From Synergistaceae bacterium (GTDB lineage: Bacteria; Synergistota; Synergistia; Synergistales; Aminobacteriaceae), in NCBI GenBank assembly GCA_017470785.1, contig JAFUXM010000187.1:1-51052 (forward strand): a stretch of 51,052 bases of DNA. Direction: 5' to 3'. The translations under genes were made by a program, and so were the position numbers. Under the pieces are notes generated by a model. The model saw only the letters and a list, made by a program, of their open reading frames with translations. It had not been told where the DNA came from and did not search any database. Positions 44,542-51,052 of the stretch are shown here, piece after piece; positions within the stretch are counted from its first letter, which is position 1, and the number at the start of each line of letters is the position of its first letter.

Positions 44542-46659
44542 TTATTTTGCGCTTTTATAACGGAACTCGGTATCCCTTACGTTTGTATAGAACTCTATGG
44601 TTGCGTTTCTTCCTTGTTCTTTTATGAGACGACAGAAAATATCGCTTCGAATGTTAAAACAACTAAACATTTCGTAAGCACTTAGAACGCTATAGCTATA
44701 TAATTTCTCGCGCACGAGATACAGACAGGTTTTCGCATTGTTTTGGTTAAAACCTCTGGCTTTCTTCAACTCTTCCGGAATTGTAACCTGACGCAGCGTA
44801 ACGCCGTAATGCTTCCAGACCCAATATTCAGGATCTTCATAGCCGGCTTTCTCTGCGAACTGGAAATATCTTTCAGCTCTCGGAATGTCCTGCTTTGTTC
44901 CAAGACCTTCGATGTAAACATGGCCAAGAGCAGCCGCTGCTAACGGTAAGCCCTGACTCGCTAAGAGTGAAAGAATCCTTATGCCCTCTTTGTAATAAAA
45001 CTCCGCACGTTTGGGGTTAGGCTTTACGTCATAGAAGCCCTGCTCGTACACTTCACCCATTCGTATCATTGCCTCGGGATCAACCATTGCCGCCTGAGTG
45101 AGATACGGCACGCATTTTTTCTGGCTCTCATAATTTCCAGTCTCTTGCTCAAGCCTTAAAACCGTAGCATTAAATGCCGCGTGATTTCCCTTGTCTCTGA
45201 ATTCCGCAAGACGGTCGACAACTTCATTAAGCAAAAGGCCATTTGCGGTTAATATCTTGTTCACGTCAGTATAGTCAGCGGCAACTTGAGCTAACGGATA
45301 TTCAACTTCGACGCCCGAATTAAAATCGGCTTTATTTGCTTTTTGAGTTAGAGCATTAATCGCAGTGTTGTGAAGAGCGTTTCTTGTTTTGACTGCGGCC
45401 TCTGCGAAATCGTCTTCAAAAATAAATTTCACGTTAACCTCCGCCGTAAGGTCCTGATATTCTTTCGGAAGCTCAAAGCGCAGCGGCAGAGTAACGGCTT
45501 TATTCTCGACGTATAAAGGCACAAGGCTATACATTCCCATGTAATTCATGATTGACGGATGGAAAGCCCAGAGATTATTGCGGACTACGCTGTCGGTGAG
45601 CAGGTACGGCAAAGTGACTTTCTGCTCTTCAGTTGAAACTATATCGCCGTTTTTATCAAGCCGCTCAATCTCAAAGCCTTTCAACTTTGCAATACGGCCT
45701 CTGAATTTAGCTAACAGGCTGTCAGAATTATTCAGGATTTTATCCGCATCTTCTTTCTTGAAAGAATAGAGACGGCAGCCGAAACGGTCAGGCTTGTCAT
45801 AGACCGCAAGCTGAAAATCATTGTCCTTCAAGCCTGCGCCGTACATAACAACGCTCGTATCAGCCATAGGGGCGCCTTTCTTATTGACTATGCCGCGAAG
45901 AATATCACGCTGTTTAGTGAGAGTAATATCTTTCTTTTTTGCCGCGATTGAATCAAGAACCTGCTTCAAATCCGGAATAAAAGCCTCATTGTATAGAGTG
46001 TCATTAAAAGAAACTTCGACTAAGACCTGACATAAATCTTCGGCCTCTTTGCCTTTAACGGGCGTAACTTTTCCGACGACTTTAATGCTTATAAAATCTT
46101 CGGGATTATAACGGTCAAGCATTGCCGAAAGAGCTTCAACGCCTGACGAGGCATTAGACTTATTTGTCGCTGCCATTGCGTCTTTGTTTTCAAGAGCAGC
46201 GGCTTTCAACTCGTCTTTTTCGGGCTGCAAGTCTTCTTTTTTGAATGCGACTTTTGAAGTGTTGTTAGCGGCAACTTTTACGCCGTCCCTAAGCAAATCG
46301 CTCTCGACCCAAACTTTTAATTTGACGTTATAAATTCCTGCGTCAGCTTTAGTATCATCAGCCATAATGACTTCGTATTTTGAGATAGAGCCGCGCGAAT
46401 AAGAAATTATGCGTTCGGTCAATTCATCGTTGTTGAGTTCGGATTTTGAATCAATAAAACTTCCTGATGCAAGGCGCAAAGCCTCGACTAATCCGCCCTC
46501 AATGGCCGCCAACCGATTTTCGCCCTGAGTTTCTACCGTAACGACGGTGTATTTTCCGTCAGTTTCGATATTATCAGCAGCTGAAGCTGAAGCTGAGAAC
46601 GCCGACAGGCTTATAAAAAGCGCGAAAAGCATTGCCATACAAAAAAACTTTTTAGACAT
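44542..46659 (-). CDS. Exported protein with FlgT-like N-terminal region and Sel1-like repeats
   Basis: 705 residues. Signal peptide (about 1-27, ending ASASA). Residues about 30-125 resemble the LPP20/FlgT-type N-terminal domain: AAIEGGLVEALRLASGSFI, SYSRGSISKYEVI and YNVKLKVWVESDLL. The middle is of unknown type. Residues about 520-625 carry helical Sel1-like repeats (AMIRMGEVYEQGFYDVKPNP; AAAALGHVYIEGLGTKQDI; RAERYFQFAEKAGYEDPEYW). Strong GGAGG before the ATG. It is the last of four exported proteins in a row. The likely location is the periplasm. I cannot name a pathway; a structural or assembly role in the envelope is an inference. Confidence 0.8.
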   Translation of the reverse strand: MSKKFFCMAMLFALFISLSAFSASASAADNIETDGKYTVVTVETQGENRLAAIEGGLVEALRLASGSFIDSKSELNNDELTERIISYSRGSISKYEVIMADDTKADAGIYNVKLKVWVESDLLRDGVKVAANNTSKVAFKKEDLQPEKDELKAAALENKDAMAATNKSNASSGVEALSAMLDRYNPEDFISIKVVGKVTPVKGKEAEDLCQVLVEVSFNDTLYNEAFIPDLKQVLDSIAAKKKDITLTKQRDILRGIVNKKGAPMADTSVVMYGAGLKDNDFQLAVYDKPDRFGCRLYSFKKEDADKILNNSDSLLAKFRGRIAKLKGFEIERLDKNGDIVSTEEQKVTLPYLLTDSVVRNNLWAFHPSIMNYMGMYSLVPLYVENKAVTLPLRFELPKEYQDLTAEVNVKFIFEDDFAEAAVKTRNALHNTAINALTQKANKADFNSGVEVEYPLAQVAADYTDVNKILTANGLLLNEVVDRLAEFRDKGNHAAFNATVLRLEQETGNYESQKKCVPYLTQAAMVDPEAMIRMGEVYEQGFYDVKPNPKRAEFYYKEGIRILSLLASQGLPLAAAALGHVYIEGLGTKQDIPRAERYFQFAEKAGYEDPEYWVWKHYGVTLRQVTIPEELKKARGFNQNNAKTCLYLVREKLYSYSVLSAYEMFSCFNIRSDIFCRLIKEQGRNATIEFYTNVRDTEFRYKSAK

Positions 46660-46706
46660 TAATATGCCTCCTTATAAAATATAAAATATAAAATAAAAAT
46701 TAAAAA

Positions 46707-47813
46707 TTAAATGTATCTAACGGATACGAAATTAGTGCCGTCGTACTCGTAAATATCGCCGTTTTGAGAAACTGCATAACGCCCTGTCTCGTTAAAATTA
46801 AATGATGCTGAAAATTCAAAGCATTTTTTCCCGCTAATCTCAACATCCGAAAGATATTCAAGCATTTCATTAGGCTCAATTTTTCCAAGCTCAATCAAAC
46901 GCTCTGCAAGAAAATCCGCAGCATCGTCTGAAGAATTGAGATTTACAGTTTTCTTAGCCTTAGACGCAGATTTTTTATTATGGCTATTTGAATTATCAGG
47001 AACGTCATCGGGTAAGTCGCTGGGCAAATCATCGGGAACATCATTATAAATATTTTCACTAATATTTTCATTATTATCATAATGTTCAGCTGTGCTTAAA
47101 TCCGTTATTCCGTTCACATATTGATTTATATATTCAGCGCGTGAATTAGTAACGGCTGTATAAGCCTCAACTCTTGACATTGTCTCCAACAAAGCTTTTG
47201 CCTCTTTATCGCGGTCTCTTTTAATCCAAGCCATTTGACTTTTCTGAAGAGCTGCAAAGTCCTTTTCGGACAAAGAACTATCCGCATTTTTCCATGCCTG
47301 ATTAAGAGCTTGATCGGCGGCTGCAAAATCAGAATTTTTCAGCATCTGCTTATATTCGCTGTCGCTCAGTCGAGTATTAGATTTTTTAGCGTCAGAATAT
47401 TCCTCTTTTGTCATCGGCTGTGCATATTGTCCGAAAATCCATACAGTTTTAGTTTTGCCGCCTGCCCTATACTCTCCGACGAACCAGCGGCTGCCGTCAG
47501 GATGTGTCCATTCGCCGAGATAAACAGGCCATTTCTCTGGTTCATTATCACTAAGCTGAACGATAACGTTTGATTTTGTATTAGGCTGTGAACGCAAATT
47601 CACGTTATAACCTTTTATTCCAATTATATTATAATTAGAGTTATAAACGAATTTCCCTTTGTCGCGCACATACATCGGAATTTTCCCAGCAGCGACAAGT
47701 TTATCAGCCCTATCAAAATCAGAAATTTTTTGAGCCGCGAACGTTGTTGAAATCAAAGAAAAAATTATTGCTACAACAGCTGCAGCATAAAAAAATTTTT
47801 TGTAATTTTTCAT
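46707..47813 (-). CDS. Exported SH3b protein with an LprI-like (DUF1311) region
   Basis: 368 residues. Signal peptide (about 1-26). An SH3b domain follows at about 62-130 (YNVNLRSQPNTKSNVIVQLS and the later VWIFGQY), typical of cell-wall binding. Residues about 150-225 look like the LprI/DUF1311 helical domain (QALNQAWKNADSSLSEKDFA, then SQMAWIKRDRDKEA). An acidic linker with repeated DLPSD/DVPD is next, then a C-terminal beta domain (about 300-368). The start overlaps the previous gene's stop by ATGA. It may bind peptidoglycan in the periplasm. Confidence 0.8.
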   Translation of the reverse strand: MKNYKKFFYAAAVVAIIFSLISTTFAAQKISDFDRADKLVAAGKIPMYVRDKGKFVYNSNYNIIGIKGYNVNLRSQPNTKSNVIVQLSDNEPEKWPVYLGEWTHPDGSRWFVGEYRAGGKTKTVWIFGQYAQPMTKEEYSDAKKSNTRLSDSEYKQMLKNSDFAAADQALNQAWKNADSSLSEKDFAALQKSQMAWIKRDRDKEAKALLETMSRVEAYTAVTNSRAEYINQYVNGITDLSTAEHYDNNENISENIYNDVPDDLPSDLPDDVPDNSNSHNKKSASKAKKTVNLNSSDDAADFLAERLIELGKIEPNEMLEYLSDVEISGKKCFEFSASFNFNETGRYAVSQNGDIYEYDGTNFVSVRYI

Positions 47814-48715
47814 TTTTTATCTCCCTGAGATTTAAGAAGCCCGTACGCCAGTTCCAAAACATTAAAGCCCTCATCTTTTTGGCCGGCATTGAATAGAATT
47901 TTCCCTGCGTTTGCCATTTCATCAGGTTTCATATCCTTGCTGAACACGTTGACAAGTTCGGAAGTCAGCTTTATTGCGTCCTCTTTTTGATTCATTTTGA
48001 GGAAACACAGCGAAGCTCCGATATAAGCGTCAATATTTGCCCATGTCATATAATGAATTTGATGAAAAGTTTTCAAGGCTTCGTCAAATTTTTTTGCATT
48101 AAATAAATCGTTCGCGGTTTTGTAAAGATATTTGCAATAATCTTCAGTAAACTGAAATTCAGATTGAATTTTACTGTCTTCTTTCACAGAGCCGCGCTTT
48201 ACCCATACAAGACTTACTGCGTAATCATCGTTAATTGCCCGCGACAATGATTGAATGCCGCCTTTAATTTTGCTTCGATACGACATCAATAAAGCATAAT
48301 TTGCCGCATTCTCATTTGAAAAACTTTGACGGTTTAATTTACCGTTATCAAGATACAAAGCCAAGCGCAAAGTAGCTCTCGATAATGAACGTCTAACAGC
48401 TGCCTGATTATTTGAATTTTGATTTGATTTAATTTTTGCCTGCGGTATTGCGATAACTTCAATAGCATAAACTGTATCTTCAGATATAATTTCATCAGCC
48501 CAGCCTCTCGAGTTGCGGTCATTGCTCACGCATGAAATTAAAAGATTTTTAGCTTCATCTGAAATTGACAGATGAGATTCTTTAAGAAAATAAATTGCGG
48601 CAGCATCAAACGAATTCCCGAATGCTGCACCCGCACACGCAATTAACAATAAAGCGGTGAGACTCAGGATGCTGAGCCTCACCTTTGAAAATAAATTCAT
48701 ATAATTCATTTTCAT
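47810..48715 (-). CDS. Predicted lipoprotein with TPR-like repeats
   Basis: 301 residues. The N-terminal hydrophobic segment ends in LLLIAC-AGAA, a fair lipobox with Cys near residue 27. The body includes a region on a strand-rich fold (about 45-180) and a C-terminal pair of TPR-like helices (about 200-290: ANDLFNAKKFDEALKTFHQI, IGASLCFLKMNQKEDAIKLT). It ends in ATGA overlap with the SH3b gene. The likely role is scaffold or partner for the other exported proteins. Confidence 0.72.
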   Translation of the reverse strand: MKMNYMNLFSKVRLSILSLTALLLIACAGAAFGNSFDAAAIYFLKESHLSISDEAKNLLISCVSNDRNSRGWADEIISEDTVYAIEVIAIPQAKIKSNQNSNNQAAVRRSLSRATLRLALYLDNGKLNRQSFSNENAANYALLMSYRSKIKGGIQSLSRAINDDYAVSLVWVKRGSVKEDSKIQSEFQFTEDYCKYLYKTANDLFNAKKFDEALKTFHQIHYMTWANIDAYIGASLCFLKMNQKEDAIKLTSELVNVFSKDMKPDEMANAGKILFNAGQKDEGFNVLELAYGLLKSQGDKK

Positions 48716-48757
48716 TATTTTATTAAAATTATTAAAATTTCATTAAAATAAAATCCA

Positions 48758-50152
48758 TTAAAGCGGCTGATCGATCGTTCCTGAAACTCCTGGCTGGAGT
48801 GTGCCGGAATCTTTGTAGGTCTTGCTGTCGATTTTAATCTGCGGCTTGCCCTTGGCCTTATCTGCGGGTGAGCCTTTTTTGACTTCATAAGGCTGAACAA
48901 TCTGCGAATTTTGCATATTATAATTCATCTGAGCAGCCTTCTGAGTTACTGACGGGATATAAACCGCAACGGCATAAGCAAAAGTTCCTTCGTCATTGAG
49001 CCATGCTCTGGGGCTGACGCCAGGAGGAATTATACCTTTAACCGCGCTTTGAATTATCTGCTTATTGCTGTCCTCGCTTCTGAACCCTTGCGCGTCTTTT
49101 TGGGCTTCTGCTTTTTCAGAGCCGCTTACTAAATCATCAATCGGGTCGGATAAATCATTTTTTTTGTTCCCGATATAACTTTCGCTGTTATTTCCAGCGT
49201 CTAACGCATCTGAATCGTCTGCCTTGATATTATCGCCCCTGATAATTCCGCAGAGAGACGCTTCAGCTCTCAAGCTTGCTCTTCTCCGCGCTGACTGTCT
49301 GTTATCCGCTCTTGCTTTTTTGTTGTCGGCCGGGCGTACTACTTCGCTTCCGAAACCTACAAAAGCGATTTCGCCGGTTTCCGGAACGTTGACAATTCTT
49401 CCGCCGACTGGAGGCACAACGCCGCTTTGAATTTCGGCAAAAACTTTATTAATGCCTTCTTTCAAATTTCCAGCCTGCTGAGTTTCGCTTGTCGGTCTGC
49501 TGTAGATACCTTGGGTTCGCGGAGTGCTTGCAAGAGTTACATAGACTGTCCCGTTCTCAGTGTCATCACGGACATCGTAAGTAACATAGACTTTCAAAAA
49601 CGCTTCCGTTACGCTGTTAATGGTCATGGTGAAATTTTCGCTTCTCGTCGATACGCCGGAGGCCGCTTCATCATTTGCTGCTTCCTCATTAGCAAATAAC
49701 TGAAGCTGTTCAATACTCGCGCCCGCGAAATACCGTGCCATAAGCCTTTTTGCCTGAAGGAACGCGACATAATAAGCTATCTGCTGTTCTCTGCGCTGCG
49801 CAACAATATTGCTCATTTCCGAGCCGTAAGTTCCAGTCCCGACAGCGACCAATCCTAAACTGCCGTCAGGCAGCGCGACTGATTCGCAGCCGTCTCCGCC
49901 GTCAGCATAGTAACGCTGCATAACGCTGTTAATCGCGTCCTGCGCAGTCGCGGCGCGAGTAACAGGCTTGTTGAGTTTGGGGTCAACTTCGGTCTTGACT
50001 TCCTCTGGGTGCTGGACGGTCAATAATTCTTGGCGCTGTTCTGCAGGCGCCTGAACTACTGGAATAAAATCATCAGCGGTCAGAAGCGGCGCAGCCCAAC
50101 TCGAAGCGCATAAACAAGCTGTTAATGCGATTGCGAATAAAACTTTTTTCAT
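48758..50152 (-). CDS. Exported protein with two LPP20-like segments
   Basis: 464 residues. Signal peptide (about 1-20, ending SSWA). Two segments have the same pattern: GLVAVGTGTYGSEMSNIVAQ with REQQIAYYVAFLQAKRLMAR near residue 105, and EIAFVGFGSEVVRPADNKKA with RQSARRRASLRAEASLCG near 260. The pattern (G-x-G, then a long Arg/Ala helix) is that of LPP20-type envelope domains. The C-terminus is polar and probably unstructured. First gene of the exported operon, with AAAGGAG before its ATG. No catalytic residues seen. Confidence 0.75.
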   Translation of the reverse strand: MKKVLFAIALTACLCASSWAAPLLTADDFIPVVQAPAEQRQELLTVQHPEEVKTEVDPKLNKPVTRAATAQDAINSVMQRYYADGGDGCESVALPDGSLGLVAVGTGTYGSEMSNIVAQRREQQIAYYVAFLQAKRLMARYFAGASIEQLQLFANEEAANDEAASGVSTRSENFTMTINSVTEAFLKVYVTYDVRDDTENGTVYVTLASTPRTQGIYSRPTSETQQAGNLKEGINKVFAEIQSGVVPPVGGRIVNVPETGEIAFVGFGSEVVRPADNKKARADNRQSARRRASLRAEASLCGIIRGDNIKADDSDALDAGNNSESYIGNKKNDLSDPIDDLVSGSEKAEAQKDAQGFRSEDSNKQIIQSAVKGIIPPGVSPRAWLNDEGTFAYAVAVYIPSVTQKAAQMNYNMQNSQIVQPYEVKKGSPADKAKGKPQIKIDSKTYKDSGTLQPGVSGTIDQPL

Positions 50153-50202
50153 GTTAAAAACTCCTTTATAAAAAATTTACTTGCATACTTTATTTTTTGC
50201 CG

Positions 50203-50337
50203 TTAAAAATTTACGGCCTTTCTAATAACGTTATATTTAGCACCTTCTCTAAAGAATCTTATTGAAATTATCTGTCCTGCTCCTGTTATATTCATAATTT
50301 CATTGAAATCCTTGACCTTTGATCGATGTAATAACAT
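50203..50337 (-). CDS. Possible small ORF (44 aa) in the leader of the exported operon
   Basis: ATG at 50337 to TAA at 50203. The product (MLLHRSKVKDFNEIMNITGA, then GQIISIRFFREGAKYNVIRK) looks like a normal globular piece rather than low complexity. Only a weak ribosome binding site (AAGAAG) precedes it. It could be a leader ORF, the remains of a longer gene, or chance. An inverted repeat overlaps its start. Confidence 0.3.
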   Translation of the reverse strand: MLLHRSKVKDFNEIMNITGAGQIISIRFFREGAKYNVIRKAVNF

Positions 50338-50339
50338 CG
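50324..50339. promoter_or_regulatory. Inverted repeat CGATGT-4-ACATCG, possible operator
   Basis: Perfect 6-base arms with a 4-base centre, about 170 bases before the first exported-protein gene, in the region where its promoter should be. No regulator can be assigned. Confidence 0.35.
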
Positions 50340-50525
50340 CTTCTTATCGTTACTACATCTTTTCCTTATTTTCAAAATTTTTACAAGCAGTTAAAACTAA
50401 AATTAAAAACTTCTTCGTCCGGCCGCCGTACCCGCAGCCGCGCAGCATGAACTATCGCGCTATGTTTACTCTTTTGTGCGTACATCAATTAAAACACTTT
50501 TCACTGAATTAAATAAAATATAAAA

Positions 50526-50574
50526 AATTTCCCGTCACAGAGCGCAAAAATTTTTGCGTCTCTCAACGGGAATT
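50526..50574. terminator. Large hairpin, possible terminator or processing element
   Basis: Outer arms AATTTCCCGT / ACGGGAATT enclose inner arms GAGCGCAAAAA / TTTTTGCGTCTC, giving one long, nearly complete stem of about 49 bases. The T run after it is weak on both strands. It lies between the repeat region and the exported operon's upstream region. Confidence 0.5.
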
Positions 50575-50656
50575 TATTGATTAATTTTATAGATTGATTT
50601 AGAATAAAAAGTTTTTGAGAATTTTTATAATTTTTATAACAGGGTATGGTTACGGC

Positions 50657-50704
50657 GCGTCTGAGCGTCTGAGCGTCTGAGCGTCTGAGCGTCTGAGCGT
50701 CTGA
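50657..50704. repeat. Octanucleotide tandem repeat (GCGTCTGA)6
   Basis: Six perfect, contiguous 8-base units with no variation, followed by GCGA. It is GC-rich within very AT-rich DNA and not inside a supported gene. Such perfect short repeats are prone to slippage. Confidence 0.95.
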
Positions 50705-50819
50705 GCGATTATAGCAACTTTGCGCACAACTGTCTACCCCTTTCTTTAAATTTTTTAATATTTTTAAATTTTTTTCATTATACCATAATCAATATCATAA
50801 TTATAAAATTTTTAATTAA

Positions 50820-50854
50820 TTATAAAAGCACCGCCATTAATTAACGACGGTGCT
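50820..50854 (-). terminator. Terminator of the Synerg-CTERM gene
   Basis: On the minus strand, hairpin AGCACCG-14 bases-CGGTGCT is followed by TTTTATAATT. It lies about 80 bases past the stop of the Synerg-CTERM gene. Confidence 0.8.
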
Positions 50855-50855
50855 G

Positions 50856-50874
50856 CCAGGGGCTGAGCCCCTGG
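50856..50874. repeat. GC-rich perfect palindrome CCAGGGGCT-G-AGCCCCTGG
   Basis: Nine-base arms, one-base centre, beside the terminator. Similar CCAGGGGC.../...GCCCCTGG elements are common intergenic repeats in unrelated bacteria, so this may be a REP-like element. Only one copy is in the window. Confidence 0.6.
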
Positions 50875-50934
50875 ACCTGTTTACAAAAAGTGTCTTAGCT
50901 TTCACTATGAGCTGCGTTGTCCTGACATGAACGC

Positions 50935-51052
50935 TTATTCATATTTAGCTTTTAGCTGAAGCACCACCAACACTGCAATTAAAGCTAACGCGCCGCTCAA
51001 CACTCCTGAGTTGCAACCGCTACTTGAGCCGTTAGAGCTGCTGTCAACATCA
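50935..51052 (-). CDS. C-terminal end of a Synerg-CTERM-type surface protein (partial)
   Basis: The last 39 codons of a gene that begins beyond the window. They read DVDSSSNGSSSGCNSG, then VLSGALALIAVLVVLQLKAK and YE-stop: a Ser/Gly-rich spacer, G-C-N-S-G, a hydrophobic segment and a short charged end. This is the tripartite pattern of the Synerg-CTERM sorting domain, which is restricted to Synergistota and suggests processing at or near the Cys by a partner enzyme and surface anchoring. The body of the protein is not visible. Confidence 0.8.
   Translation of the reverse strand, partial: DVDSSSNGSSSGCNSGVLSGALALIAVLVVLQLKAKYE

Larger units (their letters stand above)
50153..50934. other. Long non-coding stretch with repeats and hairpins
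   Basis: Over 780 bases lie between the exported operon and the Synerg-CTERM gene. The part near 50153-50340 should hold the operon's promoter and leader, and includes a doubtful 44-codon ORF. A large hairpin, an 8-base tandem repeat, a terminator and a GC-rich palindrome follow (listed separately). No larger gene is supported on either strand. Confidence 0.6.

Noticed and set aside
50303-50512. 69-codon plus-strand ORF in the long intergenic region
   Set aside because: No ribosome binding site, mixed composition, and it overlaps regulatory-looking sequence; no support for coding.
50657-50704. CRISPR array
   Set aside because: The repeat unit is 8 bases with no spacers, so it is a simple tandem repeat; no cas genes are present.
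1-51052. tRNA, rRNA or riboswitch genes
   Set aside because: No cloverleaf, rRNA-like block or known riboswitch core was recognised by eye in the gaps; a covariance-model search would be needed to exclude small RNAs.

Overview
The window looks like part of a motile member of the Synergistota, probably an AT-rich, host-associated or anaerobic lineage. Three things point there. The right edge holds the last 39 codons of a protein ending in a Synerg-CTERM-like tail (G-C-N-S-G, hydrophobic stretch, short basic end). The flagellar and chemotaxis genes form one long locus with FapA, CheC, CheD and FliY. The secreted and outer-envelope proteins imply a diderm cell. Intergenic DNA is dominated by AAATTTTTAA-like runs. 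This placement is inferred from content; no 16S gene is present.

Layout, left to right. Bases 1-230 are a broken IS630-type transposase start. Bases 389-14481, all on the minus strand, are the distal half of the flagellar/chemotaxis locus. In transcription order it reads flhA, flhF, flhG, cheB, cheA, cheC, cheD, a sigma-28 gene, fapA, three uncharacterised genes and an S1-domain gene. Bases 14747-20912 (plus strand) are an accessory island: two paralogous proteins of unknown function, then three tandem family-2 glycosyltransferases. Bases 20915-25652 (minus) are a housekeeping operon yicC-gmk-rpoZ-coaBC-priA, with mnmA divergent and a chemoreceptor facing it. Bases 29256-34279 (minus) hold a LysR regulator, a type II restriction-modification pair, purE, purM and a Nudix hydrolase. 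A secreted alpha/beta hydrolase is divergent from the LysR gene. Bases 35612-44276 (minus) are the proximal half of the flagellar locus: flbD, motA, motB, fliL, fliM, fliY, cheY, fliO, fliP, fliQ, fliR, a chimeric duplicate, flhB. Bases 44542-50152 (minus) are four exported proteins forming an apparent envelope operon. A 780-base non-coding stretch with repeats and hairpins then leads to the Synerg-CTERM gene.

How the genes work together. FlhA, FlhB and FliO/P/Q/R make the flagellar export gate. FliM and FliY form the switch, and MotA/MotB with FliL the stator. FlhF and FlhG place the flagellum. CheA, CheB, CheC, CheD and CheY plus one receptor form the sensory pathway; no CheW or CheR gene is in the window. 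The usual flhB-flhA junction is broken by about 21 kb of unrelated genes.

Most notable points: an approximately 393-base tandem duplication at fliR/flhB that creates an open chimeric flhB'-'fliR gene, with the two copies differing only at silent positions; the split flagellar locus; a fliM gene whose conserved N-terminus requires a CTG start, and an mnmA gene that lacks any usual upstream start; a PriA without recognisable helicase motifs; two paralogous unknown proteins next to tandem glycosyltransferases; and the four-gene exported-protein operon.
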